Assembly (NCBI RefSeq): GCF_024022995.1
Contig: NZ_CP099582.1
Span: 1-64,000 of the forward strand
DNA length: 64,000 bases
Direction: 5' to 3'
Source of the DNA: Thermococcus aggregans
Lineage (GTDB): Archaea; Methanobacteriota_B; Thermococci; Thermococcales; Thermococcaceae
The position numbers and the translations under genes are program-made. Positions 1 to 7,405 of this stretch are shown here, in pieces (positions within the stretch are counted from its first letter, which is position 1; each line of letters starts with the position of its first letter). The notes beneath the pieces were generated by a model, which did not search any database, was not told the DNA's origin, and saw only the letters and a list, made by a program, of their open reading frames with translations.

Positions 1-141
1 AAAGCAAGTTTCACGGCTTTTTCGGCTATGACATCCAAGGGGTCTACCAGGGGGACCCTTAAATCTTCTTGCCTTAGAGCTACGCTTATTTCCGTACAGC
101 CTGCTATTAATCCATCGCACCTTTTTTCAAGCTTTTTGGCA
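1..141. repeat. Direct repeat, copy A (racemase 3' part)
   Basis: Bases 1-141 reappear in the same orientation at 15883-16023 with no difference that I can see. The repeat is a segment of the racemase coding sequence, not an insertion sequence end, and it may extend to the left of the window. Together with the inverted repeat 660-800 / 16024-16164 it marks a rearrangement. Confidence 0.9.
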
Positions 142-660
142 ACTTCAAGGAGCAATTTTCTTCCAAGTTCCACGTCACCAGCTTTCACACCCTCATATAT
201 CCCTTTCATAACCTTTTCTTGATCCTCTTCTGAAGGAACAATTCCTTTAATCCCCCTCTTTTCGAGGGCTTTTTGGTAAATACCGCTTACTATTGTGCCC
301 GTCGTTGCAAGGATGCCGACCCTTTTCATGCCTAAGGAAGCCACGTAGGATGCAGTCTCTTCAATCATGTTTATCAGCGGTATTTTGATGGCTTTTTGAA
401 TCTCTTCAGCGAAGTAATGGGCGGTGTTGCATGGCATTATTATGAAATCTGCCCCCCATTTCTCAAGTTTTTTTGCGCTATCTATGAGTTCTGGAAGGGG
501 GTTTTCGCCTTTTCCGAGGATGTAAGCAGTTCTGTCAGGGATTTTCGGGTTGTTGTAGATGATTATCCTTGGATGGTCTTGGTCCCTTTTTGCTGGGGTC
601 TTGAGGACTATCCTCTTGAATAAATCTACTGTTGCAAGCGGACCCATTCCACCCAAAATG
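1..660 (-). pseudogene. Aspartate/glutamate racemase family gene, damaged 5' end, runs off the left edge
   Basis: An open minus-strand frame without stops covers the whole interval and reads as an Asp/Glu racemase: [12 protein letters not shown] near the N-terminus, the first catalytic Cys in MPCNTAHYF and the second in [10 protein letters not shown]. The C-terminus lies outside the window, but the copy at 15873-16023 shows how it ends. The usual start (a Met a few residues before ILGGMG) is missing, because upstream of about base 660 the sequence switches to that of the neighbouring regulator fragment. An internal ATG at 645-647 ([10 protein letters not shown]) could still be used, giving a protein lacking the first strand. 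Both catalytic cysteines survive, so some function is possible, but a rearrangement breakpoint falls exactly at the 5' end. An intact paralogue lies at 40045-40722. Confidence 0.7.
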
Positions 661-800
661 GACTTCTTCTCTTGCGGGCAGCAAATGTTGCATATGCAGA
701 TGTTTTAGTCAAACTAAATCGTCAAGCAAAAAGGGATGACATCAATAGCTTCATTTACGAAGCAATTGCAAATCCGAGAATATACGAAATAACAGAATAC
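660..800. repeat. Inverted repeat, copy A (inside the Lrp-like fragment)
   Basis: This 141-bp segment is present as its reverse complement at 16024-16164. At 16023/16024 the inverted copy is fused directly to the racemase direct repeat, so two pieces that lie about 0.5 kb apart here are adjacent there. Confidence 0.9.
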
Positions 801-971
801 ATTGGAGGAGATTATGACTTCTTGCTAAGATTTTTTGAGTCAAACCTAGAAAGCCTCAAATACCACATAAACAAATTTCTCAGTAATAGCCCGATTGTGG
901 AGGATTATAAAATCTACCCAGCAGTAGGAAGTCCAAAAGCATGGTACCGCTCCTTCAAACTGAAATTTTAA
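660..971 (+). pseudogene. Lrp/AsnC-type regulator C-terminal (RAM-like) domain fragment
   Basis: The open frame reads [20 protein letters not shown], then [20 protein letters not shown] and SPIVEDYKIYPAVGSPKAW. The alternation of VLVKL, EYIGGDYDF and a short C-terminal strand is typical of the RAM/ligand-binding domain of Lrp/AsnC family regulators. No helix-turn-helix is encoded upstream, because the frame is cut at the breakpoint near base 660. A TTG at 672 could start a 99-residue stand-alone domain; such HTH-less proteins exist, but the breakpoint makes a truncated gene more likely. The stop codon overlaps the first bases of the 144-bp repeat at 964. Family assignment is by eye and moderately sure. 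Confidence 0.5.
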
Positions 972-1107
972 ATCATGGAATTCTTTTGGTATTATTTTGA
1001 TCGCTCCTTTTCAGTTTAAGTTTTAACTACTAATTACGACATTCATGGGATTAAAGCCAATTTCTAAATCAATACTTTACGAAACATATAGACAAAAATT
1101 AACATGA
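964..1107. repeat. 144-bp perfect direct repeat, left copy flanking oppDF
   Basis: Bases 964-1107 are identical to 3094-3237, an offset of 2130. The repeat starts within the stop codon of the regulator fragment here, and just after the oppF stop triplet begins in the other copy. It ends in the oppD leader, so this copy supplies all of the oppD upstream region. No coding capacity, terminal inverted repeat or transposase is visible inside it. The two copies enclose exactly the oppD-oppF pair, making it a cassette that homologous recombination could delete or amplify. Confidence 0.95.
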
Positions 1108-1117
1108 GGTGAATGGA

Positions 1118-2077
1118 ATGGCTGGGAATGTGCTTGAGGTTCGCAATCTTAAGATGTATTACTTCACCAATAGGGGTGTTGTGAGGGCTGTTGATGACAT
1201 AAGCTTCGATTTAAAAAAGGGAGAAGTCCTAGGACTTGCCGGTGAAAGTGGTTGCGGCAAGTCCTCCCTCGGTTTTACTCTCTTAGGCATGCCAAGCCCC
1301 CCTGGAAAAATCGTTGGAGGTAGCATCAAAATCGACGGAAGAGAAATCGTAGGCCTCCCAGAGAGCGTGCTTAGAAAAGAAATCCGCTGGCAGAAGATAT
1401 CCATGATATTCCAAGGAGCCATGAACGCCCTAAACCCAGTCTACACCATCGGCTACCAAATGATAGAACCCCTAATCTACCACAAAGGAATGAGCAAAGA
1501 AGAAGCACTAGACAAAGCCCAAAAATACCTAGAACTCGTCGGCCTCGACCCCGAAATCGTAAACCGCTACCCCCACGAGCTTAGCGGAGGAATGAAACAA
1601 AGAGTAGTCATCGCCACAGCACTCCTCCTAGAACCAGACGTCGTCATTGCAGATGAACCAACCACAGCCCTCGACGTAGTCGTCCAAGCCCAAATCATAA
1701 ACACAATGAAAAAACTCAAAAAAGAACTCGGCCTCTCAATGATATTCATCACTCACGATTTGAGCATTCTCGCGGAAATAAGTGATAGAGTAGCAATAAT
1801 GTACGCGGGCAAAATAGTAGAGATCGGCGACAGTGAGAAGATTTACTATGAACCCGCCCACCCGTATACTCAAAAGCTCCTTGCAGCAATCCCAAGACTC
1901 CACGAGGATGTAGAAAAGCTCGAATTCATCCCAGGACAACCACCAAACCTAATCAACCCGCCAAGTGGATGCCGCTTCCACCCAAGATGCCCCTACGCAA
2001 CACAACAATGTAAAGAACAAATTCCAGAGCTGAAAGAAGTTGAAAAAGACCACTACGCCGCATGCTGGTTATTGTGA
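1118..2077 (+). CDS. oppD: Oligopeptide/dipeptide ABC transporter ATPase OppD/DppD-like
   Basis: ATP-hydrolysing subunit of a peptide (in Thermococcales possibly also oligosaccharide) ABC importer, acting at the inner face of the membrane. Walker A GESGCGKSS at about residues 42-50, Q-loop in MIFQGAMNALNP, signature LSGGMKQR, Walker B VVIADEPTTALD and switch His in FITHDLS. The C-terminal oligopeptide-transporter extension with CRFHPRCPYATQQC supports the Opp/Dpp class; length (319 aa) is normal. I chose ATG 1118 over GTG 1109 because GAGGTGA lies at the right distance. No binding protein or permease gene is near, so the ATPase pair is orphaned here. Synonymous codon choice changes along the gene: C-ending codons dominate about 1330-1740. 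Confidence 0.92.
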   Translation: MAGNVLEVRNLKMYYFTNRGVVRAVDDISFDLKKGEVLGLAGESGCGKSSLGFTLLGMPSPPGKIVGGSIKIDGREIVGLPESVLRKEIRWQKISMIFQGAMNALNPVYTIGYQMIEPLIYHKGMSKEEALDKAQKYLELVGLDPEIVNRYPHELSGGMKQRVVIATALLLEPDVVIADEPTTALDVVVQAQIINTMKKLKKELGLSMIFITHDLSILAEISDRVAIMYAGKIVEIGDSEKIYYEPAHPYTQKLLAAIPRLHEDVEKLEFIPGQPPNLINPPSGCRFHPRCPYATQQCKEQIPELKEVEKDHYAACWLL

Positions 2078-2087
2078 GGTGTGAAAC

Positions 2088-3095
2088 ATGGCGGAACCAA
2101 TATTAAAAGTTGAAAACCTCAAAAAATACTTCCCAATTAAGAGAGGATTTATAGACACATTAAGAGGCGCACCCCAAAAAGTCGTCCACGCAGTTGATGG
2201 CGTAAGCTTCGAAATACAAAAACAACAAGTCTTTGCCCTAGTTGGCGAGAGCGGCTGTGGAAAGTCCACCACCGGAAAACTCATAGTCAAACTCCTCGAG
2301 CCCACAGAGGGCAAGATATACCTCGAAGGCCAGGACGTTACAGAGATTAAAACCAAAGAAGAACTCCTCGCGTATAGAAGAAAAGTCCAAATGATATTCC
2401 AAGACCCATTCTCCTCAATGAACCCAAGATTCAGAATATACGACGTGCTAGAAGAACCACTGTTAATTCATGGAATCGGCGAGACTAGGGCGGAAAGAGA
2501 AGAACTCATTTACAAAGCCCTCGAAATGGTCAAAATCGTCCCGCCCGAAGACTACGTAGGCAGAAACCCACACATGCTCTCCGGCGGTCAAAGACAAAGA
2601 GTAGCGATAGCAAGAGCCCTAATCCTCAACCCGACCTTCATAGTTGCTGACGAGCCCGTTTCAATGCTCGACGTTTCAATCAGAGCAGAAATCCTTGAAT
2701 TAATGAAGGAGCTCAAGGAGAAGATGGGCGTCACGTACCTTTACATTACTCACGACATGTCCACGGCAAGGTACTTCGCCGACTGGATGGCGGTCATGTA
2801 TTTGGGAAGGATTGTTGAGATGGGGCCTGCGAAGGTCGTCATTGATAATCCGCTACACCCGTATACGAGGGCTTTGCTTGCAGCTGTTCCAGAGCCAATT
2901 CCGGAGAGGAGGAATATTATCAAGGAGATTCCAATTAAGGGTGAGGTTCCGAGTGCTGTGAATATACCTCCTGGATGTAGGTTCCATCCAAGGTGTCTCT
3001 ACATGGAAAAGGGGCTTTGTGACGCCAAACACCCGCAATTGGTAGAGTACGAACACAACCACTGGGCAGAATGCCACCTAATAGGAAAATACTAA
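2088..3095 (+). CDS. oppF: Oligopeptide/dipeptide ABC transporter ATPase OppF/DppF-like
   Basis: Second ATPase of the Opp/Dpp transporter, expected to form a heterodimer with the product of oppD, which ends 10 bases upstream. Walker A GESGCGKSTTGK, MIFQDPFSSMNPRF Q-loop region (the SSMNPR stretch is typical of the F subunit), signature LSGGQRQR, Walker B FIVADEPVSMLD and switch His in YITHDMS. The C-terminal Cys cluster CRFHPRCLYMEKGLC matches the oligopeptide-transporter C-terminal extension. GAGGTG precedes the ATG. The stop lies at the edge of the right-hand 144-bp repeat. Which permeases and binding protein it serves cannot be told from this window. Confidence 0.92.
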   Translation: MAEPILKVENLKKYFPIKRGFIDTLRGAPQKVVHAVDGVSFEIQKQQVFALVGESGCGKSTTGKLIVKLLEPTEGKIYLEGQDVTEIKTKEELLAYRRKVQMIFQDPFSSMNPRFRIYDVLEEPLLIHGIGETRAEREELIYKALEMVKIVPPEDYVGRNPHMLSGGQRQRVAIARALILNPTFIVADEPVSMLDVSIRAEILELMKELKEKMGVTYLYITHDMSTARYFADWMAVMYLGRIVEMGPAKVVIDNPLHPYTRALLAAVPEPIPERRNIIKEIPIKGEVPSAVNIPPGCRFHPRCLYMEKGLCDAKHPQLVEYEHNHWAECHLIGKY

Positions 3096-3237
3096 TTTTA
3101 AATCATGGAATTCTTTTGGTATTATTTTGATCGCTCCTTTTCAGTTTAAGTTTTAACTACTAATTACGACATTCATGGGATTAAAGCCAATTTCTAAATC
3201 AATACTTTACGAAACATATAGACAAAAATTAACATGA
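3094..3237. repeat. 144-bp perfect direct repeat, right copy flanking oppDF
   Basis: Identical to 964-1107. Here it follows the oppF stop and is in turn followed by an AT-rich stretch with TATA-like sequence that leads into the dehydratase operon. Confidence 0.95.
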
Positions 3238-3388
3238 TTAAATTTTTAAATATTGAAAAATTTAACATTAGTATATGCAGATTTGACTAAATTGTCTAAA
3301 AGTGGATTGGAAAATCATGAAGCTAGTGAATGAGGGGAACGGTTGGTCCTGACACTAGCTGAAGAAAAAGAAAAAAGAGGGAGGTAGA
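3238..3388 (+). promoter_or_regulatory. Leader of the dehydratase/GntP operon with promoter and a hairpin
   Basis: AATTTTTAAATATTG around 3241-3255 is a plausible TATA box. Within the presumed leader, AGCTAGTG (3321-3328) and CACTAGCT (3353-3360) form a perfect 8-bp inverted repeat around 24 bases, with AGG/CCT able to extend an inner stem. A purine-rich run and GGGAGGT follow, then the ATG at 3389. The hairpin could be a translational or transcriptional control element or a leftover of a donor bacterium's leader; I recognise no riboswitch class. Confidence 0.45.
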
Positions 3389-4663
3389 ATGGGATCCGGT
3401 TATAACATGCATGCCCTGGAAAAGATTTTGGCTACCCATGCTGGAAAGAAAGAAGTTAGCCCTGGAGAAATCATTAATTGTAAAGTAGATCTGGCTGCAG
3501 TAAATGACCTTTATCTGCAGGTGATTAAATCTTTTCAAGAAATGGGAGGACAAAAGGTAAAGGATCCCGAAAAAGTTGCATTTATTTTTGACCACTATGC
3601 CCCAGCCCCGACAATAAAGGCAGCATTAAATCAAAAAATTATGAGAGAATTTGTTAGAGAACAGAAAATCAAATACTTATTCGATGTAGACGCTGGGATT
3701 TGCCATCAGATTCTGCCAGAATCTGGGTTAGTATGGCCAGGAATGTTGCTAATAATGACTGACTCTCACACCACTACTCACGGTGCTTTTGGAGCTTTTG
3801 GAACAGGAGTTGGAGCAACTGATCTAGCTGTTGCATTATTGACAGGTGAGTTATGGTTCCGTGTGCCTGAAATTATTCGTATAAACGTTGATGGTTATCT
3901 TCAACCAGGAGTAATGGCTAAAGACGTCATTCTTCATATCATTGGAACTCTAAAGCAAGATGCGGCTATTTATAAGGCTATTGAATTTACCGGAAGTACG
4001 GTGAAAGAATTAAGCATTGATGGAAGGATGGTTCTAACAAATATGAGTGTAGAAATGGGAGCCAAGACGAGTTACATACAACCGGATAATAAAACACTTG
4101 CATATTTAAAGTCACGTGTTAAGAAACCATTTAAAGTGTATACTACAGATCCAGGGTACAAATATGCTGAGGAATTCTTATTTGAGGTTGAAAAATTAGA
4201 GCCCCAAGTTGCAGTACCTCACACAGTAGATAATGTGGTTTCTGTAAGTGAAGTCGAAGGAGTTGAAGTAGATCAAGTATTTATTGGCTCATGTACTGGA
4301 GGACGTCTTGAAGATATAGAAATTGCAGCTCGTATCCTTAAGAATAAAAAAATAAACAAAAACACTAGACTAATAGTAGGTCCTGCATCTAAAAATGTTC
4401 TTTTAGAAGCCATAAATGCTGGGTACATTGATATTCTTCTAAAAGCAGGAGCTACAATAATACCACCCGGTTGTGGGCCTTGTTTAGGAGCTCATCAAGG
4501 GGTTTTAGCTCCGGGAGAAGTAGGGGTAACAACAAGTAGTCGTAACTTCCCTGGACGTATGGGGAGTAGAGAAGCAAAAATATACATAACTTCACCAGCA
4601 ACTGCAGCGGCAACAGCTTTGGAAGGAAAAATAGCTGACCCGAGAAAATATATTAAGGAATAG
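3389..4663 (+). CDS. Aconitase-superfamily dehydratase, large subunit (LeuC/DmdA-like)
   Basis: Large subunit of a [4Fe-4S] hydro-lyase of the isopropylmalate / homoaconitate / 2,3-dimethylmalate dehydratase group. Visible signatures are TDSHTTTHGAFGAFGTGVGA, the cluster ligand Cys at about residue 302 (IGSCTGGRLED) and the CxxC pair at about 361 and 364 (GCGPCLGAHQG). The 424-residue length fits archaeal-type LeuC. The small subunit gene follows 11 bases later and a GntP permease after that, with no leuA or leuB, so leucine synthesis is unlikely; catabolism of an imported hydroxy- or dicarboxylic acid is a better guess. CGT arginine codons (CGTGTG, ATTCGT, GGACGT) are common here and rare in neighbouring genes, suggesting bacterial ancestry. 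Substrate unproven. Confidence 0.85.
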   Translation: MGSGYNMHALEKILATHAGKKEVSPGEIINCKVDLAAVNDLYLQVIKSFQEMGGQKVKDPEKVAFIFDHYAPAPTIKAALNQKIMREFVREQKIKYLFDVDAGICHQILPESGLVWPGMLLIMTDSHTTTHGAFGAFGTGVGATDLAVALLTGELWFRVPEIIRINVDGYLQPGVMAKDVILHIIGTLKQDAAIYKAIEFTGSTVKELSIDGRMVLTNMSVEMGAKTSYIQPDNKTLAYLKSRVKKPFKVYTTDPGYKYAEEFLFEVEKLEPQVAVPHTVDNVVSVSEVEGVEVDQVFIGSCTGGRLEDIEIAARILKNKKINKNTRLIVGPASKNVLLEAINAGYIDILLKAGATIIPPGCGPCLGAHQGVLAPGEVGVTTSSRNFPGRMGSREAKIYITSPATAAATALEGKIADPRKYIKE

Positions 4664-4674
4664 GGGGGAAGTTC

Positions 4675-5184
4675 ATGGAAAAGATAATCAGAGGAAGGGC
4701 ATATAAATTTGGGGATAATATAGACACTGATCAGATATACCCTGGTCGATATCTGGAATTAACAGAACCAGAAGAAATAGCGAAACATGCTATGGAGGAT
4801 GCTGACCCCACATTTCGTGAGCGGTTTGTTAAAGGGGGAATCATAGTCGCGGGTAAGAACTTTGGATGCGGTTCTAGCAGGGAACATGCAGCCATTGCTC
4901 TAAAAGCAATTGGAGTAAGTCTTATTATAGCAGAATCTTTTGCGAGAATTTTTTACAGAAATTGTATTAATATTGGCTTACCGCTGTTAATATGCCCAGG
5001 AATTACCAGATATGTCCAAGAAGGAGATATATTGGAAGTAAACTTGGAAACAGGGGTAGTAAAGAATATTACAAGAAATACAGAGTGTAAATGTCAACCC
5101 CTTTCGGAGTATGCTTTTCGTATTCTAGAAGCTGGGGGTATTAAGCCCCTTATAAAAAAGAAACTCGAAGAAGGAGGTGATTAG
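4675..5184 (+). CDS. Aconitase-superfamily dehydratase, small subunit (LeuD/DmdB-like)
   Basis: Small swivelling subunit that pairs with the preceding large subunit and contributes substrate recognition. Family hallmarks are GDNIDTDQIYPGRYL near the start and GKNFGCGSSREHAA in the middle; 169 residues is the usual size. The specificity loop reads GRYLELT rather than the forms usual in isopropylmalate isomerase or homoaconitase, which points to another substrate such as a dimethylmalate-type acid, though this is inference. GGGGGAAG precedes the ATG. The stop is embedded in the ribosome binding site of the next gene, so the three genes are very likely one operon. Confidence 0.85.
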   Translation: MEKIIRGRAYKFGDNIDTDQIYPGRYLELTEPEEIAKHAMEDADPTFRERFVKGGIIVAGKNFGCGSSREHAAIALKAIGVSLIIAESFARIFYRNCINIGLPLLICPGITRYVQEGDILEVNLETGVVKNITRNTECKCQPLSEYAFRILEAGGIKPLIKKKLEEGGD

Positions 5185-5185
5185 T

Positions 5186-6511
5186 TTGGATCCCCTATTA
5201 GCTTTTGTAATAGGAATGGTCGTCTTAGTGTTAATAGCGATTAAGCCTTTCAAAATGCCAGCATTTATTGCACTGACAATAACAGCATTAGTAATAGGTA
5301 TCTTAGCAGGAATGTCTCCTTTAGAAGCTATTAGCACATTTACACAAGGTTTTGGGAGTTTAGTCACTAAAATTGGTCTAGTAATAATATTTGGTATTAT
5401 ACTCGGTAGATATTTGGAAGTCTCTGGAGCAGCAAAGTCAATGGCTTTGGCCTTTTTAAACATCTTTAAAGAGAAGAATGCGCCCCTTGGAATGGCTTTA
5501 AGTGGATATGTATCATCAATACCAGTATATAGTGACGTGACATTTGTTATATTCACTCCACTTATGAAAGCAATATCTGCAACAGCAAGAATATCCTTAC
5601 CTGTTCTTGCAGTAAGCTTATCTGCTGGAGCCTTAGCAACTCACGTATTTGTTCCACCAACTCCCGGACCCCTAGCTGTAGCAGGTTTACTCAATATCGA
5701 ACTCGGAAAAATGATAATATATGGATCTTTAGCTGCACTTGGTATGACCTTAGGGGGATGGGCGTTTGCAGTGCTTTATCTCCAGAGAAAATATCCGGAT
5801 GTTTATCCTACTTTGGAAGAGATTTCAGAGAATGTATCAACTGAAGAAAGGCTACCAAGCGCTAGTAGGTCATTTATTGCACTGTTAACTCCTATGGTAT
5901 TAATACTACTAAACACAGCAGGTTCAATATTGCTACCTGAAAATTCTTCACTCTTAGCATTCCTCAAAATCATTGGAGACAAGAATATAGCATTAATGAT
6001 AGGTGCAGGACTTGCAGCATTGTTGTTGAAGGATTATATAGGCATAGAAGGCCTAAAGAAAAATGTAGACGAGTCATTGAGGATTGCAGGCCCAATTGTA
6101 TTTATAACTGCAGCAGGTGGAGGCCTAAGCTCAATCCTTAAAGCTTCGGGGGCGGGAAAAGCTGTCGCAGAGGGAATAGCTTATGCAGGAATTCCCCCGA
6201 TACTCGCAGTGTTTATAGTAGCAGGTATCCTGAAAACAGCTACGGGATCTGGAACAACGGCAGTCATAACATCAGCAACATTAGCAACACCTTTCGTTGA
6301 AATGGGGGTTCCACCGATTTTAATAGCTCTTGCAGCAGGTTCCGGAGCTAGGTTAGTATGTCATGTTAACGATAGTTTCTTCTGGGTCTACACCAAGATG
6401 ACAGGATTTGATACCGAAATGGGACTGAAGACTTTAACTATAGGAAATATCTTTATGGCATTAGGAGGGTTTATAGTTACTTTGATTTTGGCTGCCATAG
6501 GTGTTCGCTAG
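5186..6511 (+). CDS. GntP-family (gluconate/organic acid:H+ symporter) permease
   Basis: Polytopic membrane carrier; about 12 hydrophobic segments span the protein and the GntP family stretches ALATHVFVPPTPGPLAVAG and LKTATGSGTTAVIT are present. GntP members import gluconate or related sugar acids and hydroxy acids, so together with the two dehydratase subunits it makes a self-contained uptake-and-dehydration module. I place the start at TTG 5186 because a complete bacterial-looking AAGGAGGTGAT lies just before it; a GTG at 5177 would fall inside that site. About 441 residues, normal for the family. Base composition is AT-rich like the two upstream genes. Transcript probably ends in the T-rich run at 6525-6542. 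Confidence 0.88.
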   Translation: MDPLLAFVIGMVVLVLIAIKPFKMPAFIALTITALVIGILAGMSPLEAISTFTQGFGSLVTKIGLVIIFGIILGRYLEVSGAAKSMALAFLNIFKEKNAPLGMALSGYVSSIPVYSDVTFVIFTPLMKAISATARISLPVLAVSLSAGALATHVFVPPTPGPLAVAGLLNIELGKMIIYGSLAALGMTLGGWAFAVLYLQRKYPDVYPTLEEISENVSTEERLPSASRSFIALLTPMVLILLNTAGSILLPENSSLLAFLKIIGDKNIALMIGAGLAALLLKDYIGIEGLKKNVDESLRIAGPIVFITAAGGGLSSILKASGAGKAVAEGIAYAGIPPILAVFIVAGILKTATGSGTTAVITSATLATPFVEMGVPPILIALAAGSGARLVCHVNDSFFWVYTKMTGFDTEMGLKTLTIGNIFMALGGFIVTLILAAIGVR

Positions 6512-6633
6512 AGGAAATCTTGTCTCTTTCATTTTTTCTTTTACCTACGAGGGATACTTGTAGAAATGTTTTCAGTTTTAGAAGGTTTAATTTTTAATTG
6601 TGCTTCTTGGAGGGTTTCTTTTTGCGAGAATTC

Positions 6634-6677
6634 TCGGATCTTCAGTCCGGCGCTCTCCCAGGCTGAACTACCGCCCC
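6634..6677 (-). pseudogene. 5' fragment of tRNA-Phe(GAA)
   Basis: Read on the minus strand this is GGGGCGGTAG followed by the D arm and a complete anticodon stem-loop with GAA. It matches bases 1-44 of the intact tRNA-Phe at 17460-17536 with a single C-to-T change in the D arm. Downstream of the anticodon stem the match stops and a perfect 12-bp palindrome CGAGAATTCTCG follows, sharing its first bases with the stem. No T arm or acceptor 3' strand is present, so it cannot be a functional tRNA. It is a relic of a recombination or integration event. Confidence 0.85.
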
Positions 6678-6737
6678 GCACTCAAATTCGATTTATAAAT
6701 CTTGCGGTGAGGTTAATCTTACCCTTTTATACTAAAA

Positions 6738-6787
6738 TCGAAAAGCTTATAAAGGATGATCATTTTAATAACTATTGGTAACCAAAA
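6738..6787 (+). promoter_or_regulatory. hsp20 promoter with Phr-like operator
   Basis: GCTTATAAAGG at 6745-6755 is a good archaeal TATA box with a purine-rich BRE before it. At the expected transcription start a palindrome spans 6763-6787: left arm TTTTAATAAC, right arm GTAACCAAAA, with matching TTTT/AAAA ends and AC/GT cores. The Pyrococcus heat shock repressor Phr is known to bind a spaced palindrome ending in GTnAnnAAA at the start site of hsp20 and of the neighbouring AAA+ ATPase gene. Assignment of Phr here is by resemblance and context. Confidence 0.55.
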
Positions 6788-6806
6788 ACAATTGGGGGTG
6801 AGAGAG

Positions 6807-7316
6807 ATGGTCAGAAGATGGTGGAGGAGAGATATTTGGGATCCGTTTGACATAATGAGAGAGATTCAGGAAGAAATCGACGAGATATTTAACGAATTCT
6901 TCAGAGGTCCAAGACTCTGGAGCTACAGAAGATTTGGCGAACCAGGAGAGGAATTTGAACTGAGAAGTGAGGGAGTATGGAGAGAACCATTCGTTGACAT
7001 CTTTGACACTGGTGAGGAGTTCGTTATCACAGCAGAGCTCCCAGGAGTCAGAAAGGAGGACATAAAGGTCAGGATTACAAATGACACTGTTTACATTGAA
7101 GCTCAAGTGAGAAGAGAGCAGGAGCTTGAGAAGGAAGGAGCAGTGAGAATTGAAAGATACTACAGCGGCTACAGGAGAGTCATCAGACTACCAGAAGAGG
7201 TTATTCCAGAAAAGGCAAAGGCCAAGTACAACAACGGTGTTCTTGAGATAAGGATTCCCAAGAAGCACCCAACCAAGAAGGAAGAGAGAGAAGGCTTCGA
7301 AGTTAAGATCGAGTGA
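6807..7316 (+). CDS. hsp20: Small heat shock protein Hsp20 (alpha-crystallin family)
   Basis: ATP-independent holdase chaperone that forms large oligomers and keeps heat-denatured proteins soluble. The alpha-crystallin domain runs from about VDIFDTGEEFVITAELPGV to the strand YNNGVLEIRIPKK, with the C-terminal strand before the I-x-I-type tail. The N-terminal arm is Arg/Trp-rich (MVRRWWRRDIWDPFD) as in the Pyrococcus/Thermococcus protein. ATG 6807 was chosen because GGGGGTGAGAG lies just upstream; the upstream in-frame ATG would place the start inside the operator. It is followed by the VAT ATPase gene, the same order as the heat-shock pair known in Pyrococcus. Confidence 0.95.
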   Translation: MVRRWWRRDIWDPFDIMREIQEEIDEIFNEFFRGPRLWSYRRFGEPGEEFELRSEGVWREPFVDIFDTGEEFVITAELPGVRKEDIKVRITNDTVYIEAQVRREQELEKEGAVRIERYYSGYRRVIRLPEEVIPEKAKAKYNNGVLEIRIPKKHPTKKEEREGFEVKIE

Positions 7317-7405
7317 TCTTTTCTATTCATTCTTTGAATTTAATTTATTTTTGGCTTAAATAAGCGATATCACGATCATCTGCTAAAAATATGGAGGTGG
7401 TATAG

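Noticed and set aside
28-222. Rightward frames inside the racemase repeat (also at 15910-16110)
   Set aside because: Antisense of racemase coding sequence; the two frames look alike only because the DNA is duplicated.
964-1107. 144-bp repeat as an insertion sequence or MITE
   Set aside because: No terminal inverted repeats, target-site duplication or transposase; it is a simple direct duplication bordering two genes.
3389-5184. Leucine biosynthesis leuCD
   Set aside because: No leuA, leuB or ilv genes nearby, a different specificity loop in the small subunit, and an organic-acid permease in the same operon.
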